Assembly: GCA_017482385.1 (NCBI GenBank)
Contig: JAFUNI010000024.1
Location: forward strand, 1-64,000
DNA: 64,000 bases
DNA from: Oscillospiraceae bacterium
GTDB lineage: Bacteria > Bacillota > Clostridia > Oscillospirales > Oscillospiraceae
Direction: 5' to 3'
Shown here: in pieces, positions 49,942 through 58,950 of the stretch
Numbering within the stretch: position 1 is the first letter of the stretch
How the letters are laid out: each line of letters opens with the position of its first letter
The notes under the pieces: generated by a model
Databases searched by the model: none
What the model saw: only the letters and a program-made list of their open reading frames with translations
Told to the model about the DNA's origin: nothing
Position numbers and translations under genes: made by a program

Positions 49942-51006
49942 ATGAACGAACTGATTTCCCAATTTGCGGTAAAGGGCGCACCTGCCCAGTATTCCCGCTA
50001 CGGATGCGGCCATATCAACGAAACCTATATGGTGACCTGCGACTCCGGTTTTGTCTATATCTTGCAGAAGATCAACAAGAGTATTTTCACCAAGCCTGAG
50101 GAGCTGATGGAGAACATCGCCGCTACCACTGCCTTCCTGGCAGAGCGCAGTGATGACCCCCGGGCCTCTATGCATTTGGTGCTGACTACCGACGGCAAGA
50201 CCTTCTATAAGGATGCAGAGGGTGAGTACTGGAGAATGTACGATTTTGTGCCCTCCACCGTCTGTATGCAGAAGGCGGAAACCCCCAAGGATTTCTACTT
50301 TTCCGGCTTGGCCTTTGGCCGTTTCCAGGGTCAGCTGGCAGATTTCCCTGCCCAAACCCTCCACGAGGCCATTGTGGACTTCCACAATACCCGGGTCCGT
50401 TTTGCTCAGCTTCACGCAGCTATAGAGAAAAACTACGAAAACCGGGCAGAACTTTGCAAAGTGGAGTTGGAATTCGCGCTGGCACGGGAATGTGAGGCCG
50501 GTGCGATCGTGGACAAGCTGGCAAACGGCGAGCTTCCTTTGCGGGTGACCCACAACGATACCAAGCTGAACAATGTTCTTTTCGACTACGACACCCGCAC
50601 CCCTCTGTGTGTCATTGATTTAGACACCATTATGCCCGGCTCCTCTTTGTATGACTACGGCGATTCCATTCGTTTCGGCGCATCCACTGCTGCCGAGGAC
50701 GAGAAGGATTTGGACAAAGTGTGGTGCGATATGGAGCTGTTCCGCACCTATACCGAGGGCTTTTTGGAGGGCTGCAACGGGAGCCTCACCGACCTGGAAG
50801 TGGAAATGCTGCCCATGGGCGCTAAGATGATGACCCTGGAATGCGGCATTCGCTTTTTGGCTGACTACTTAAACGGCGATACCTATTTCCGCACGCATTA
50901 TGAGGGCCAAAACCTTGACCGGGCCAGAACCCAGTTCAAGCTGGTGGCAGATATGGAAAGCAAGTGGGAAATGATGCACACCATTGTAAAGGAGAGCGTA
51001 AAATGA
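49942..51006 (+). CDS. N-acetylhexosamine 1-kinase-like (NahK-type) phosphotransferase
   Basis: A 354-residue APH-fold kinase. LRVTHNDTKLNNVLFD contains the catalytic loop (HND...N), CVIDLDTIMPGSSLYDYGDSIR the metal-binding Asp; both match NahK of the galacto-N-biose pathway, which is about 360 residues. The N-terminus has GCGHINETYMV, the nucleotide-binding strand. I start at the ATG at 49942 after TAGGAG. It overlaps galE by 4 bases, as expected for the GNB/LNB pathway, though no GNB phosphorylase is in the window. Confidence 0.82.
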   Translation: MNELISQFAVKGAPAQYSRYGCGHINETYMVTCDSGFVYILQKINKSIFTKPEELMENIAATTAFLAERSDDPRASMHLVLTTDGKTFYKDAEGEYWRMYDFVPSTVCMQKAETPKDFYFSGLAFGRFQGQLADFPAQTLHEAIVDFHNTRVRFAQLHAAIEKNYENRAELCKVELEFALARECEAGAIVDKLANGELPLRVTHNDTKLNNVLFDYDTRTPLCVIDLDTIMPGSSLYDYGDSIRFGASTAAEDEKDLDKVWCDMELFRTYTEGFLEGCNGSLTDLEVEMLPMGAKMMTLECGIRFLADYLNGDTYFRTHYEGQNLDRARTQFKLVADMESKWEMMHTIVKESVK

Positions 51007-52019
51007 AGATTTTAGTTACCGGCGGTATGGGTTATATCGGCAGCCATACCTGTGTAGAACTTTTGAATTTGGGTATGGAGGTGGTCATCGTTGACAACCT
51101 GGCCAATTCCAATCCCGAAGTGCTGAACCGGGTGGAGACCATCACCGGCAAGCGGCCTTTGTTTTATGAACTGGATGTGTGCGATGAGGTTGCTCTTTCC
51201 AAGGTTTTTGCAGAGCATAAGATTGACTGCGTCATTCACTTTGCGGGCATGAAGGCTGTGGGCGAATCTGTGGCTATTCCCGAAAAATACTATTCCAACA
51301 ACCTTGGCTCTACCCTGACTCTGACCCGGGTGATGGCGAAATACAATGTGAAGAAAATCATCTTCTCTTCCTCCGCTACCGTCTACACCGGCGATAACGA
51401 AATGCCCTTGCGGGAAAATTCCAAGACCGGCGGCTGCACCAACCCCTATGGCTGGACCAAGTATATGGGCGAGCAGATCCTGCGGGATATCGCCTTTGCG
51501 GACAAGGAGTGGTCCGTGGTGCTGCTGCGGTACTTTAACCCCATCGGCGCCCACCACAGCGGTCTGATCGGCGAAGACCCCAAGGGCGTGCCCAACAATC
51601 TGATGCCCTATATCTCCCAGGTGGCGGTGGGCCGCAGAGAGAAGCTGGGTGTGTTCGGCAATGACTATGACACCCACGATGGCACCGGTGTCCGTGACTA
51701 TATCCATGTAGTGGATTTGGCGAAGGGTCACGTGGCGGCTATCAAATATGCAACCGAGCATACCGGCACGGAAGTGTTCAACTTAGGCACCGGCACCGGC
51801 TACAGCGTGCTGGATATGGTGAAGTCTTTCGAGAAGGTCAACGGCGTTGCCGTGCCTTATGAGATCACCCCCCGCCGCCCCGGTGACTTGGCTACCTGCT
51901 ATGCAGACCCTGCCAAGAGCCGTGAAGGCTTGGGCTGGGTGGCGGAAAAGACCCTGGACGATATGTGCCGGGACACCTGGAACTGGCAAAAGAACAACCC
52001 CAACGGTTATAACAAATAA
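51003..52019 (+). CDS. galE: UDP-glucose 4-epimerase
   Basis: A 338-residue short-chain epimerase. GGMGYIGSHTCVELL binds NAD, SSSATVYTGDN carries the catalytic Ser/Thr and NPYGWTKYMGE the catalytic Tyr-x3-Lys. Length and motifs match GalE. The ATG overlaps the NahK stop. It would interconvert UDP-Glc/UDP-Gal and perhaps the N-acetyl forms, as the NahK neighbour suggests. Confidence 0.94.
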   Translation: MKILVTGGMGYIGSHTCVELLNLGMEVVIVDNLANSNPEVLNRVETITGKRPLFYELDVCDEVALSKVFAEHKIDCVIHFAGMKAVGESVAIPEKYYSNNLGSTLTLTRVMAKYNVKKIIFSSSATVYTGDNEMPLRENSKTGGCTNPYGWTKYMGEQILRDIAFADKEWSVVLLRYFNPIGAHHSGLIGEDPKGVPNNLMPYISQVAVGRREKLGVFGNDYDTHDGTGVRDYIHVVDLAKGHVAAIKYATEHTGTEVFNLGTGTGYSVLDMVKSFEKVNGVAVPYEITPRRPGDLATCYADPAKSREGLGWVAEKTLDDMCRDTWNWQKNNPNGYNK

Positions 52020-52033
52020 CACTGGAGGCAAAC

Positions 52034-53410
52034 ATGCAATACCTGAACATTCCCTATCATGTGAAAAATCTTCCTAAGTTAGACGAGGCCTTTGTGCCCT
52101 TCGGTGTGTGGAGAAAGGCGTTTTTGGAGGAGGCCACTGTACCCTTTTGGGTGGCGGTGGAGCGTGAGGACGGCAAAATTACCGTTCGCAAGACCTTCCT
52201 CCGTGGCCCGGAGTATGCCGAGGCCAATTACCGCTACGCTGAGCGTACCGTCAAATTCCTTTTGTGGAGCGTGGGTGGCTTCCGTGTGTACTTGTGTGGC
52301 GATAAGGCAGTTATTGCCCGGATTCAAAAGGCCTACACCCCCGCAGGTGACCGGGCTTTTGATGTGCAGTTTATGGAGGATGTGTATGAGCGTCCTTTTG
52401 AAGTACTGTCTGTGACCGAGGAAGATTTCCCCGAGGCCAATGAGGCAGCGGTAGCTGCCGGCGGCCATATGGACGGCTGCCGTATCGGCTTTGATGCAGG
52501 CGGCTCTGACAGAAAGGTATCTGCGGTCATCGATGGCGTACCTGTCTATTCCGAGGAAGTGGTCTGGCATCCCAAGACCCAGGCAGACCCCCAGTATCAG
52601 TATGACGGCATCGTGGAATCTTTCAAGACTGCCGCCTCCAAAATGCCCCGGGTGGATGCCATCGGTGTGTCCTCTGCCGGTGTGTTTATCGGCAACAGCC
52701 CCATGGTTTCCTCTTTGTTTATCAAAGTGCCCCGCTCTCGCCGGGAAGAGGTGAAGTCCGTCTTTGACCGGGCTGCCAAGGAGATCGGTGATGTGCCCAT
52801 CGTGGTGGCTAACGACGGCGATGTGACCGCTTTGGCCGGCGCTATGAGTATGGAGCAGGGCTGCGTGATGGGCCTGGCTATGGGTACTTCTGAGGCCGTG
52901 GGCTATGTAAATGCCGACGGAAAGCTTTTAGGTTGGTTCAATGAGCTGGCCTTTGCTCCCGTGGATGTAAGCGAAGAAGCCATGCAGGACGAGTGGTCCA
53001 CCGACTTTGGCGTGGGCTGCAAGTACTTCTCCCAGGATGCAGTGGTTAAATTAGCGCCCCGGGCTGGCATCGAGCTTGACCCCAATCTGACCCCTGCGGA
53101 AAAGCTGAAGGTGGTACAGGGACTTGCCAACGAGGGCCATAGCGGTGCGCTGCAGATTTTTGAGGATATCGGTACATATTTGGCCCATACCTTGGTGCTG
53201 TATGCTCAGTTCTATAGCTTGAAGTATCTACTGGTGCTGGGCCGTGTTGCCTCCGGTGTGGGCGGTGACCGGGTGGTTGCCAAGTGCAATGCCGTGTTGG
53301 CGGAAGAATACCCGGAATTGGCGAAAACCGTCACCGTAATGCTCCCCGACGAGAAGACCCGCCGGGTGGGTCAGTCCGTGGCAGCAGCCAGCCTGCCGGA
53401 ATTGAGGTAA
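52034..53410 (+). CDS. ROK-like sugar kinase-fold protein with N-terminal extension
   Basis: A 458-residue protein. From about residue 155 there is an actin-like ATPase domain: RIGFDAGGSDRKVSAVIDG (phosphate 1), AIGVSSAGVF, VVANDGDVTALAGAMS (ROK-type acidic motif) and LGRVASGVGGDRVVAK. The first 150 residues are an unrecognised extension. It lies 14 bases after galE and 3 bases before nagA, so a hexosamine or N-acetylhexosamine kinase that feeds NagA is likely. The ROK zinc-binding Cys cluster is not seen. Substrate is inferred. Confidence 0.75.
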   Translation: MQYLNIPYHVKNLPKLDEAFVPFGVWRKAFLEEATVPFWVAVEREDGKITVRKTFLRGPEYAEANYRYAERTVKFLLWSVGGFRVYLCGDKAVIARIQKAYTPAGDRAFDVQFMEDVYERPFEVLSVTEEDFPEANEAAVAAGGHMDGCRIGFDAGGSDRKVSAVIDGVPVYSEEVVWHPKTQADPQYQYDGIVESFKTAASKMPRVDAIGVSSAGVFIGNSPMVSSLFIKVPRSRREEVKSVFDRAAKEIGDVPIVVANDGDVTALAGAMSMEQGCVMGLAMGTSEAVGYVNADGKLLGWFNELAFAPVDVSEEAMQDEWSTDFGVGCKYFSQDAVVKLAPRAGIELDPNLTPAEKLKVVQGLANEGHSGALQIFEDIGTYLAHTLVLYAQFYSLKYLLVLGRVASGVGGDRVVAKCNAVLAEEYPELAKTVTVMLPDEKTRRVGQSVAAASLPELR

Positions 53411-53413
53411 ACT

Positions 53414-54538
53414 ATGCTTTATAAAAACGGCTGTATTTTTACAAACGGAAAGTTTGTCCACGGCAGCTTCCGGGTGGAGAACGACAGATTCACGGAAGTC
53501 CTTCCCACAGTCCCGGAAGAAGAGGGTATCGACCTGCAGGGTGCTTATGTAATTCCCGGCCTGGTAGATGTCCATAACCACGGAAACTCCGGTTTTGATT
53601 TTTCCGACGGCGATTATGAGGGTCTTGTGGCAATGGCCAAGTATCTTGCCCAAAACGGCATTACTTCCTTTGCTCCGGCTTCTATGACATTGCCCTACGA
53701 AACCCTTTCCAAAGCCTTTGCCACCGGCGCAAAGTTCCGGGATGAAAAGCCTGCCGGCTGTTCCCGGATCATGGGAATCCAAATGGAAGGTCCGTTCTTC
53801 TCCGAGAAGAAAAAAGGCGCCCAAAATGGAGCGTATCTTCGTGATCCCGACTTTGCCGCCTTCAAAAAGCTGTACTTCGATTGTGGTGGCCTGGTGCGGA
53901 TCGCAGACTTAGCGCCGGAGCTGCCCGGCTCTGTGGAATTCACCAAAGAGGCAGTCAAGCTCTGCACCGTGTCCGTGGCCCATACAGATGCCACTTATGA
54001 GGAGGCCAAGGCGGTTTATGATGCCGGCGCTACCCATCTGACCCATCTGTTCAATGCCATGCCGGGTATCCACCACCGCAAGCCCGGTGTCATCGGCGCG
54101 GCGGCGGAAAATGACAAGGTGCAGGCGGAGCTGATTTGCGACGGTTTGCATGTCCACCCCAGCGTGGTACGCATGGCTTTCAAGCTGTTCCCGGGACGGA
54201 TCGTATTGGTGTCCGATGCTCTGCGGTGCTGCGGTATGCCCGATGGGGAATATGAACTGGGCGGCCAGCAGGTGTTCTTGCAAGGGGGCATTGCCAAACT
54301 TGCTGACGGCACCATCGCCGGCGCGGCTACCAATTTGTACCAGGGTATGCTGAATGCGATCTCTTTCGGTATTTCCAAGGAGGAAGCCATTCTTTCCGCG
54401 ACTTTGAATCCTGCCAAGGCGTTGGGCTATGGCAAGGAGATCGGCGCGATCGAATCCGGCTACCGGGCAGATTTTGTTATCTGCGACGAGGATCTGAACC
54501 GAAAGACAGTCTATATCGCCGGCGAAGAAATTGCATAA
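53414..54538 (+). CDS. nagA: N-acetylglucosamine-6-phosphate deacetylase
   Basis: A 374-residue amidohydrolase. PGLVDVHNHGNSGFDF (HxH), MGIQMEGPFF (metal Glu), VAHTDATYEEA (His), THLFNAMPGIHHR (His) and VLVSDAL (catalytic Asp) are in the normal NagA order and spacing. It is the last gene of the NahK-GalE-ROK-NagA operon. A second, more divergent NagA-like gene lies at 60307. Confidence 0.93.
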   Translation: MLYKNGCIFTNGKFVHGSFRVENDRFTEVLPTVPEEEGIDLQGAYVIPGLVDVHNHGNSGFDFSDGDYEGLVAMAKYLAQNGITSFAPASMTLPYETLSKAFATGAKFRDEKPAGCSRIMGIQMEGPFFSEKKKGAQNGAYLRDPDFAAFKKLYFDCGGLVRIADLAPELPGSVEFTKEAVKLCTVSVAHTDATYEEAKAVYDAGATHLTHLFNAMPGIHHRKPGVIGAAAENDKVQAELICDGLHVHPSVVRMAFKLFPGRIVLVSDALRCCGMPDGEYELGGQQVFLQGGIAKLADGTIAGAATNLYQGMLNAISFGISKEEAILSATLNPAKALGYGKEIGAIESGYRADFVICDEDLNRKTVYIAGEEIA

Positions 54539-54542
54539 AAAT

Positions 54543-54571
54543 ATCCCCTCTGTGGCTTCCACAGAGGGGAT
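54543..54571. terminator. Hairpin between converging nagA and the membrane protein gene
   Basis: ATCCCCTCTGTGG pairs perfectly with its complement around CTT. Only short T-runs flank it. Confidence 0.7.
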
Positions 54572-54575
54572 CGCT

Positions 54576-55328
54576 TTATTTCAGCAAGTATTCCATAAAC
54601 TGCTTGGTAAGCTCCGGACGGGCGGTGCTTCTGACAGCACCCACATAGATGGTTGTGTCGTCTAAATAATAAGCCTTTTGCAGGTCCTCCCGGCGGCTCA
54701 CATCAATGCCCACGGGGATGGGCTTCTTCATTGTAGTGGGATCCTTGGGATCTTTGGGGTACTCCAATGCATTGGGCTCTACCTGCTCACCCAAAGGGGA
54801 GTTTAACAGATCGATGATGGATTCGTCGATGTAGTAGATCTGACCTTCATATTTTTCCAAAGTCTTCTCATCCAAAACCTCCCGCAGGTCCGCAAACAGC
54901 TTTTGGGAAGTATAAGCGCATACCTGGAAAGCATAGGGATCGCCGACGATAAAATCTGAATCCTGAACAGCGCATCCGGCGATGATCCGCTGAATGGTGT
55001 TGTTGTTCAGCTGGATCTGCCCGGGCATGATCTGTACATCCGAATAGCAGGCCGTGGTCTGCGTTTTACCGTCAATGCCGGCAGATTCGTAAAAACCGTT
55101 CCAAAAAGGCTCTTCGTCAATGCCTATTTTGCAGTTGATGCAAAAGCCGGAGAAGACGATCTCTTTTTGATTGGCTACGGAGGCAACGCCCTGCACCACC
55201 AACACGATGGCAAGAAGAATGCAAATGACGGGGATCTTGTAGTAATCCCAGAAATACTCCCATTTTTCCTTGGTAGGCAGGTCTTTGACCTTCTGCCAAT
55301 CTTCTTTGATGCGTTTGATGAATTTCAT
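54576..55328 (-). CDS. Single-pass membrane protein of unknown function
   Basis: A 250-residue protein with a cytoplasmic N-terminus of about 35 basic residues (KEKWEYFWDYYK), one helix at about 35-53, and an extracytoplasmic domain of 190 residues containing VFSGFCINCKIG and ending LTKQFMEYLLK. I do not recognise the family beyond its resemblance to Clostridial hypothetical proteins with the YFWDYYK opening. It starts one base after the SIS gene stop, so the two are cotranscribed, but no functional link is evident. Confidence 0.65.
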   Translation of the reverse strand: MKFIKRIKEDWQKVKDLPTKEKWEYFWDYYKIPVICILLAIVLVVQGVASVANQKEIVFSGFCINCKIGIDEEPFWNGFYESAGIDGKTQTTACYSDVQIMPGQIQLNNNTIQRIIAGCAVQDSDFIVGDPYAFQVCAYTSQKLFADLREVLDEKTLEKYEGQIYYIDESIIDLLNSPLGEQVEPNALEYPKDPKDPTTMKKPIPVGIDVSRREDLQKAYYLDDTTIYVGAVRSTARPELTKQFMEYLLK

Positions 55329-55329
55329 A

Positions 55330-55932
55330 TTACAGAGCCTTGTTGTTCAGCCGCTCACCCACAGCTCCGCCGGGATGGATCAGCGCAAACTGCTCAGCCT
55401 GGTAGCCGGTCTCTTCGATCACGGCGGCCTGCAGCGCATGGAAGATCATACACAGAGCGGTAGTGGAAGTAGTGCCCTGGGCGTTCCACTTGTCGGTTTC
55501 CTTGTTTACGTGCTGCTTCAGCACCACATCAGCGGCCTGGGCCAGGGGGGACTCCATATTCTCCGTGACGGTGATGATGGAAACACCCTTTGCCTTGCAG
55601 ATATCCACGATGGGCAGCAGCTCCTTGGTCTTGCCGCCCCGGGATGCGAAGATCATCACATCGCCAGCCTGCAAAAAGCCGGTAGCGCCGTGAACAGCTT
55701 CGGCGGGGGAGATGAACCGGGCAGGACGCTCGATGCAGCACATCAGGTGAGCCATATGCTGGCAAATGATGCCGGAGTGACCGCAGCCGCATGTGCCGAT
55801 GCGGGGCGCCTTGCTCAGCAGGTCAACGGCCTTACCGAACTGCTCGTCGTCGATGTATGCGATCATTTCTTCAATGCAATCCCGCTCAATAACATAAGCG
55901 TCCCGGATCGCTTGCAGACTTTCCTTCTTCAT
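55330..55932 (-). CDS. SIS-domain sugar-phosphate isomerase-like protein
   Basis: A 200-residue single SIS domain. IGTCGCGHSGIICQHMAHLM binds the sugar phosphate, and DVMIFASRGGKTKELLPIVDICKAKG is the second SIS strand-loop. ALIHPGGAVGERL is the tail seen in KdsD/GutQ-like and other isomerases. The ATG at 55932 follows AGGAGG. It is divergent from the ceramidase-fold operon, and a sugar-phosphate aldo-keto or amino-sugar isomerase would fit that pathway, although its own operon partner is a membrane protein. Confidence 0.85.
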   Translation of the reverse strand: MKKESLQAIRDAYVIERDCIEEMIAYIDDEQFGKAVDLLSKAPRIGTCGCGHSGIICQHMAHLMCCIERPARFISPAEAVHGATGFLQAGDVMIFASRGGKTKELLPIVDICKAKGVSIITVTENMESPLAQAADVVLKQHVNKETDKWNAQGTTSTTALCMIFHALQAAVIEETGYQAEQFALIHPGGAVGERLNNKAL

Positions 55933-55962
55933 AGAAAATCCTCCTAAGTTTATTTTTGGGTA

Positions 55963-55991
55963 ATTATAGCACAAAAGGAGGGACCCTTCAA
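55963..55991 (-). promoter_or_regulatory. Promoter of the SIS gene
   Basis: On the minus strand TTGAAG (55986-55991), 17 bases, TATAAT (55963-55968). Confidence 0.7.
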
Positions 55992-56084
55992 GGTATTTGC
56001 AAAAATTTTACAAACCGGCAGGAAATGAATTGCAAAAGAAAGAAAATAATTTGCCAAAAGAGGCGAAAAAACCCTTGGTATCAA

Positions 56085-56113
56085 TTGACAAATCCCCTTG
56101 CGGGGGTTATAGT
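56085..56113 (+). promoter_or_regulatory. Promoter of the ceramidase-fold operon
   Basis: TTGACA (56085-56090), 17 bases, TATAGT (56108-56113). The spacer contains CCCCTTGCGGGGG, a 5-bp palindrome that could be an operator. No regulator gene is adjacent. Confidence 0.75.
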
Positions 56114-56159
56114 ATATAGGGTATGACTATAACTATGCCGAAAGGCGAGGTACATAGGT

Positions 56160-57536
56160 ATGAACACATTGCAAGTCGGCTTCAGCCGGGTCAATATCAC
56201 CCCTCCTTTGGAAATCGATATTGTAGGATATTACCACGCCCGCTATGCCTCCGGCATACTGGATGAACTGGAGATCAATGCGCTGGCTCTTGCTGCCGGT
56301 GAGGACAAGGTGATCCTGCTCAGCGCAGACCTTTGTTATATCAGTAAGGGGCCCCAAATGCAAATTTGCGAGCATTTGCAGAAGGTCACAGGCCTTGGCA
56401 AGGATCAGATCTTTATCCATACCACCCATACCCATACCAGCCCCGTGGCCAATGCCAATGGCAGAGGCTTGTCGGTTTTCAGTAATGATGATCAGAAAGT
56501 TGCGCTGGCCCGGGAATACTTCCAGATTTTGCAGCGCAAATTTGCGGATGCCGCCCTGTTGGCGCTGAACGACCTGAAGCCTGCCAGGATGGGCTGGGCT
56601 GTGGGCAATGCGCCGAACATTGCCTTTGTCCGCCGTTTCCGCATGAAGGACGGCTCTGTCCGTACCAACCCCGGCGTGGGCAACCCGGAAATTCTCCATC
56701 CCATCGGTGATGTGGATGAGCGGGTGAATGTGCTCCGCTTTGACCGGGAAAATGCGGAAACCATTGTGCTGGCAAACTTTGGTTGCCATCCCGATGTGGT
56801 GGGCGGCGATCTCATTTCCGGCGACTGGCCCGCACTGTACCGTCACCGCCTGGAAAAGGCCATGGACAATGTGAAAACCATCTTCTTCAACGGCGCTGAG
56901 GGCGATGTGAACCACGTGAATGTAAACGCCAAGGACGGCGATATGAACGATATGTTCCACGACTTTGACGATGTAGCCCGGGGCTACGGTCACGCCCGGC
57001 ATATGGGCAATGTGATTGCCGGTGCAGTGATGCAGGTCTATGACAAAGTAAACTATGTGGATGTGGACAAGCTCCATAGCCGTGTGAAGACCGTTACAGT
57101 ACCTGCCAACAAGGGCAACCCTGAGGATCTGCCCCTGGCCCATAAGTATAATGACCTGCACAAGGCAGGTAAGGACAGTGAGATCCCCTTCAAGGGTATG
57201 CAGCTGACCACTGTGCTTGCCCAGTCGGCCCGAATGGTACGGCTGGAAAACGGCCCCGAAAGTTTTCAAATGGATGTTACCGGCGTGGTCATCGGTGATG
57301 TGGCAATTGTCGGTATTCCCGGTGAGCCCTTTAACAGAGTGGGCATCGGACTGAAGGAAGCGCCGGGTTGGAAGCTGGTTCTGCCCTGCTGTAATGTAAA
57401 CGGCGATGCCGGTTACTTCCCCATGCAGGACTCCTATGACGAGGGTGGCTACGAAGCCTGCTCCTGCAACTATAAAGCCGGAACTGCCGAACAACTGGTG
57501 GCAGAAGGCATCACGCTTTTGAACTCCCTGCGCTGA
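56160..57536 (+). CDS. Neutral-ceramidase-fold hydrolase, cytoplasmic, copy 1
   Basis: A 458-residue protein of the neutral/alkaline ceramidase N-terminal family. Zinc ligands are conserved: HTTHTHTSP, NFGCHPDVVGG, GIPGEPFN and NGDAGYFPMQDSYDEGGYE. The Ser of the GDVSPN motif that is the nucleophile in Pseudomonas ceramidase is absent: the position reads EGDVNHVN. There is no signal peptide, so it acts in the cytosol, probably on a small amide or acyl bond rather than on ceramide. It heads an operon; a paralogue lies at 58951. Confidence 0.8.
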   Translation: MNTLQVGFSRVNITPPLEIDIVGYYHARYASGILDELEINALALAAGEDKVILLSADLCYISKGPQMQICEHLQKVTGLGKDQIFIHTTHTHTSPVANANGRGLSVFSNDDQKVALAREYFQILQRKFADAALLALNDLKPARMGWAVGNAPNIAFVRRFRMKDGSVRTNPGVGNPEILHPIGDVDERVNVLRFDRENAETIVLANFGCHPDVVGGDLISGDWPALYRHRLEKAMDNVKTIFFNGAEGDVNHVNVNAKDGDMNDMFHDFDDVARGYGHARHMGNVIAGAVMQVYDKVNYVDVDKLHSRVKTVTVPANKGNPEDLPLAHKYNDLHKAGKDSEIPFKGMQLTTVLAQSARMVRLENGPESFQMDVTGVVIGDVAIVGIPGEPFNRVGIGLKEAPGWKLVLPCCNVNGDAGYFPMQDSYDEGGYEACSCNYKAGTAEQLVAEGITLLNSLR

Positions 57537-57569
57537 CGGCGCAAAAAATACATATTCGTGAGGTAAATT

Positions 57570-58268
57570 ATGAGCAACTGTAAGATCAAGGCGCCTTTCT
57601 TTGAGATCGGCCCCAAGTCCTACCTGTACGGCGACCAGATCCTGGACCTGGCCAAGGCGGCTGATGCAGCTTCCGAGAAGTACGGCGTGGACATCCTGTT
57701 CACCTGCCCTGTTGTGGACATCCGCCGGGTAAAGGAGAACACCAAGCGCATTCACGTATTCGCACCCCATATGGATCCTATCCCCGTGGGCCGTGGCCTG
57801 GCAGATATCCTGCCCGAGTCCCTGGTTGCAGCCGGTGCTGAGGGCGTTATGCTGAACCATGTGGAAAAGCCCCTGGATTTTGATACCCTGGCTGCCACCA
57901 TCAAGCGTGCTGACGAAGTGGGTCTGACCACCATCGTCTGCGCGGACTCTATGGCCGATGCTTCCAAGATCGCCACGCTGAACCCCGACATCATCGTTGC
58001 CGAGCCTTCCGAGCTGATCGGTACCGGTGTCAGCGTGGGCCCCGAGTATGTGGAAGCTGCCACCAAGTGCGTCAAGAGCGTTAACGAGAACATCCTGGTG
58101 CTGACCGCTGCAGGCATCGCAAACGGCACCGATGTATATAACACCATCATCGCCGGCGCTGATGCCACCGGTTCTTCCTCCGGCGTTGCCAAGGCAGAAG
58201 ACCGCGCCGCTATGGTGGACGAGATGATCGCCGCAGTCCGCAAGGCCTGGGACGAGCGTCACGCTTAA
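57570..58268 (+). CDS. Triosephosphate-isomerase-like enzyme (archaeal type)
   Basis: A 232-residue TIM barrel. GPKSY supplies the active-site Lys position, GVMLNHVEKPL the His, and VAEPSELIGTGVSVG the catalytic Glu, in the order of archaeal-type triosephosphate isomerases. SSSGVAKAED is the phosphate loop. It is shorter than bacterial TpiA (about 250) and lies within a catabolic operon, so it may isomerise a related sugar phosphate such as a tetrulose phosphate, as the paralogues in erythritol pathways do. The start follows GAGG. Confidence 0.8.
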   Translation: MSNCKIKAPFFEIGPKSYLYGDQILDLAKAADAASEKYGVDILFTCPVVDIRRVKENTKRIHVFAPHMDPIPVGRGLADILPESLVAAGAEGVMLNHVEKPLDFDTLAATIKRADEVGLTTIVCADSMADASKIATLNPDIIVAEPSELIGTGVSVGPEYVEAATKCVKSVNENILVLTAAGIANGTDVYNTIIAGADATGSSSGVAKAEDRAAMVDEMIAAVRKAWDERHA

Positions 58269-58308
58269 TTCCGTTTAGAAAAAATAAAAATTTTTGGAGG
58301 TATATACT

Positions 58309-58935
58309 ATGGAATTCAAAGTTTATCAGAAAGAGCTGCAGCTGCAGAGCCGCGGCTGGATCCCCACCTTCCACGACATTTCCAAGGAAGTTATGGAGAT
58401 CGTAAAGCAGTCCGGTGTTAAGAACGGTACTGTTGCTGTGGTTTCCCACCACACCACCTGCTCCGTCATGGTTCAGGAGTGCTCCCACGACATCGACTCC
58501 TTCGACCTGGAGTTCCTGCAGCACGACCTGCTGGACATCATGCGCAAGATGATCCCCGACTACACCAACGAGGGCGATTACCGTCACCCCGGCCCCATCC
58601 ACGCACAGTTCGGCCGCTATGTTGACGAGCCCGGCAACTACACTTCCATGAACACCGACGGCCACCTGCGCTCCGTGTTCTTCGGCCGTTCCGAGACCCT
58701 GACCATCAAGGATGGCAAGCTGGACGGCGGTGAGTTCGCTCACATCTACTTCATCGACTGGGACCACGTCCGTGCCCGTCCCCGTCAGGCCAACATCACC
58801 GTCATGGGTACCACTGAGGATGTAAACGATCGTAAGTGGAAGGGCGGCGAGACCATCAACACCCTGCGTAAGTTCACTCCCGAGGAGAAGGCTTACGACC
58901 TGCACTACGACAACCAGCTGGAAGACCGCGTATAA
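58309..58935 (+). CDS. YjbQ/UPF0047-family protein
   Basis: A 208-residue protein of the YjbQ family. HHTTCSVMVQECS, FLQHDLLDIM and FAHIYFIDWDHVRARPRQANI correspond to the conserved His cluster and the end of the fold. YjbQ proteins have been reported to have weak thiamine phosphate synthase activity, but their physiological role is unclear. At 208 residues this is about 70 longer than YjbQ (about 138), with an insert around residues 85-125. The ATG at 58309 follows GGAGG. Its placement in a sugar operon suggests an unrecognised isomerase, lactonase or phosphatase. Confidence 0.78.
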   Translation: MEFKVYQKELQLQSRGWIPTFHDISKEVMEIVKQSGVKNGTVAVVSHHTTCSVMVQECSHDIDSFDLEFLQHDLLDIMRKMIPDYTNEGDYRHPGPIHAQFGRYVDEPGNYTSMNTDGHLRSVFFGRSETLTIKDGKLDGGEFAHIYFIDWDHVRARPRQANITVMGTTEDVNDRKWKGGETINTLRKFTPEEKAYDLHYDNQLEDRV

Positions 58936-58950
58936 TCGGAGGAACATAGA

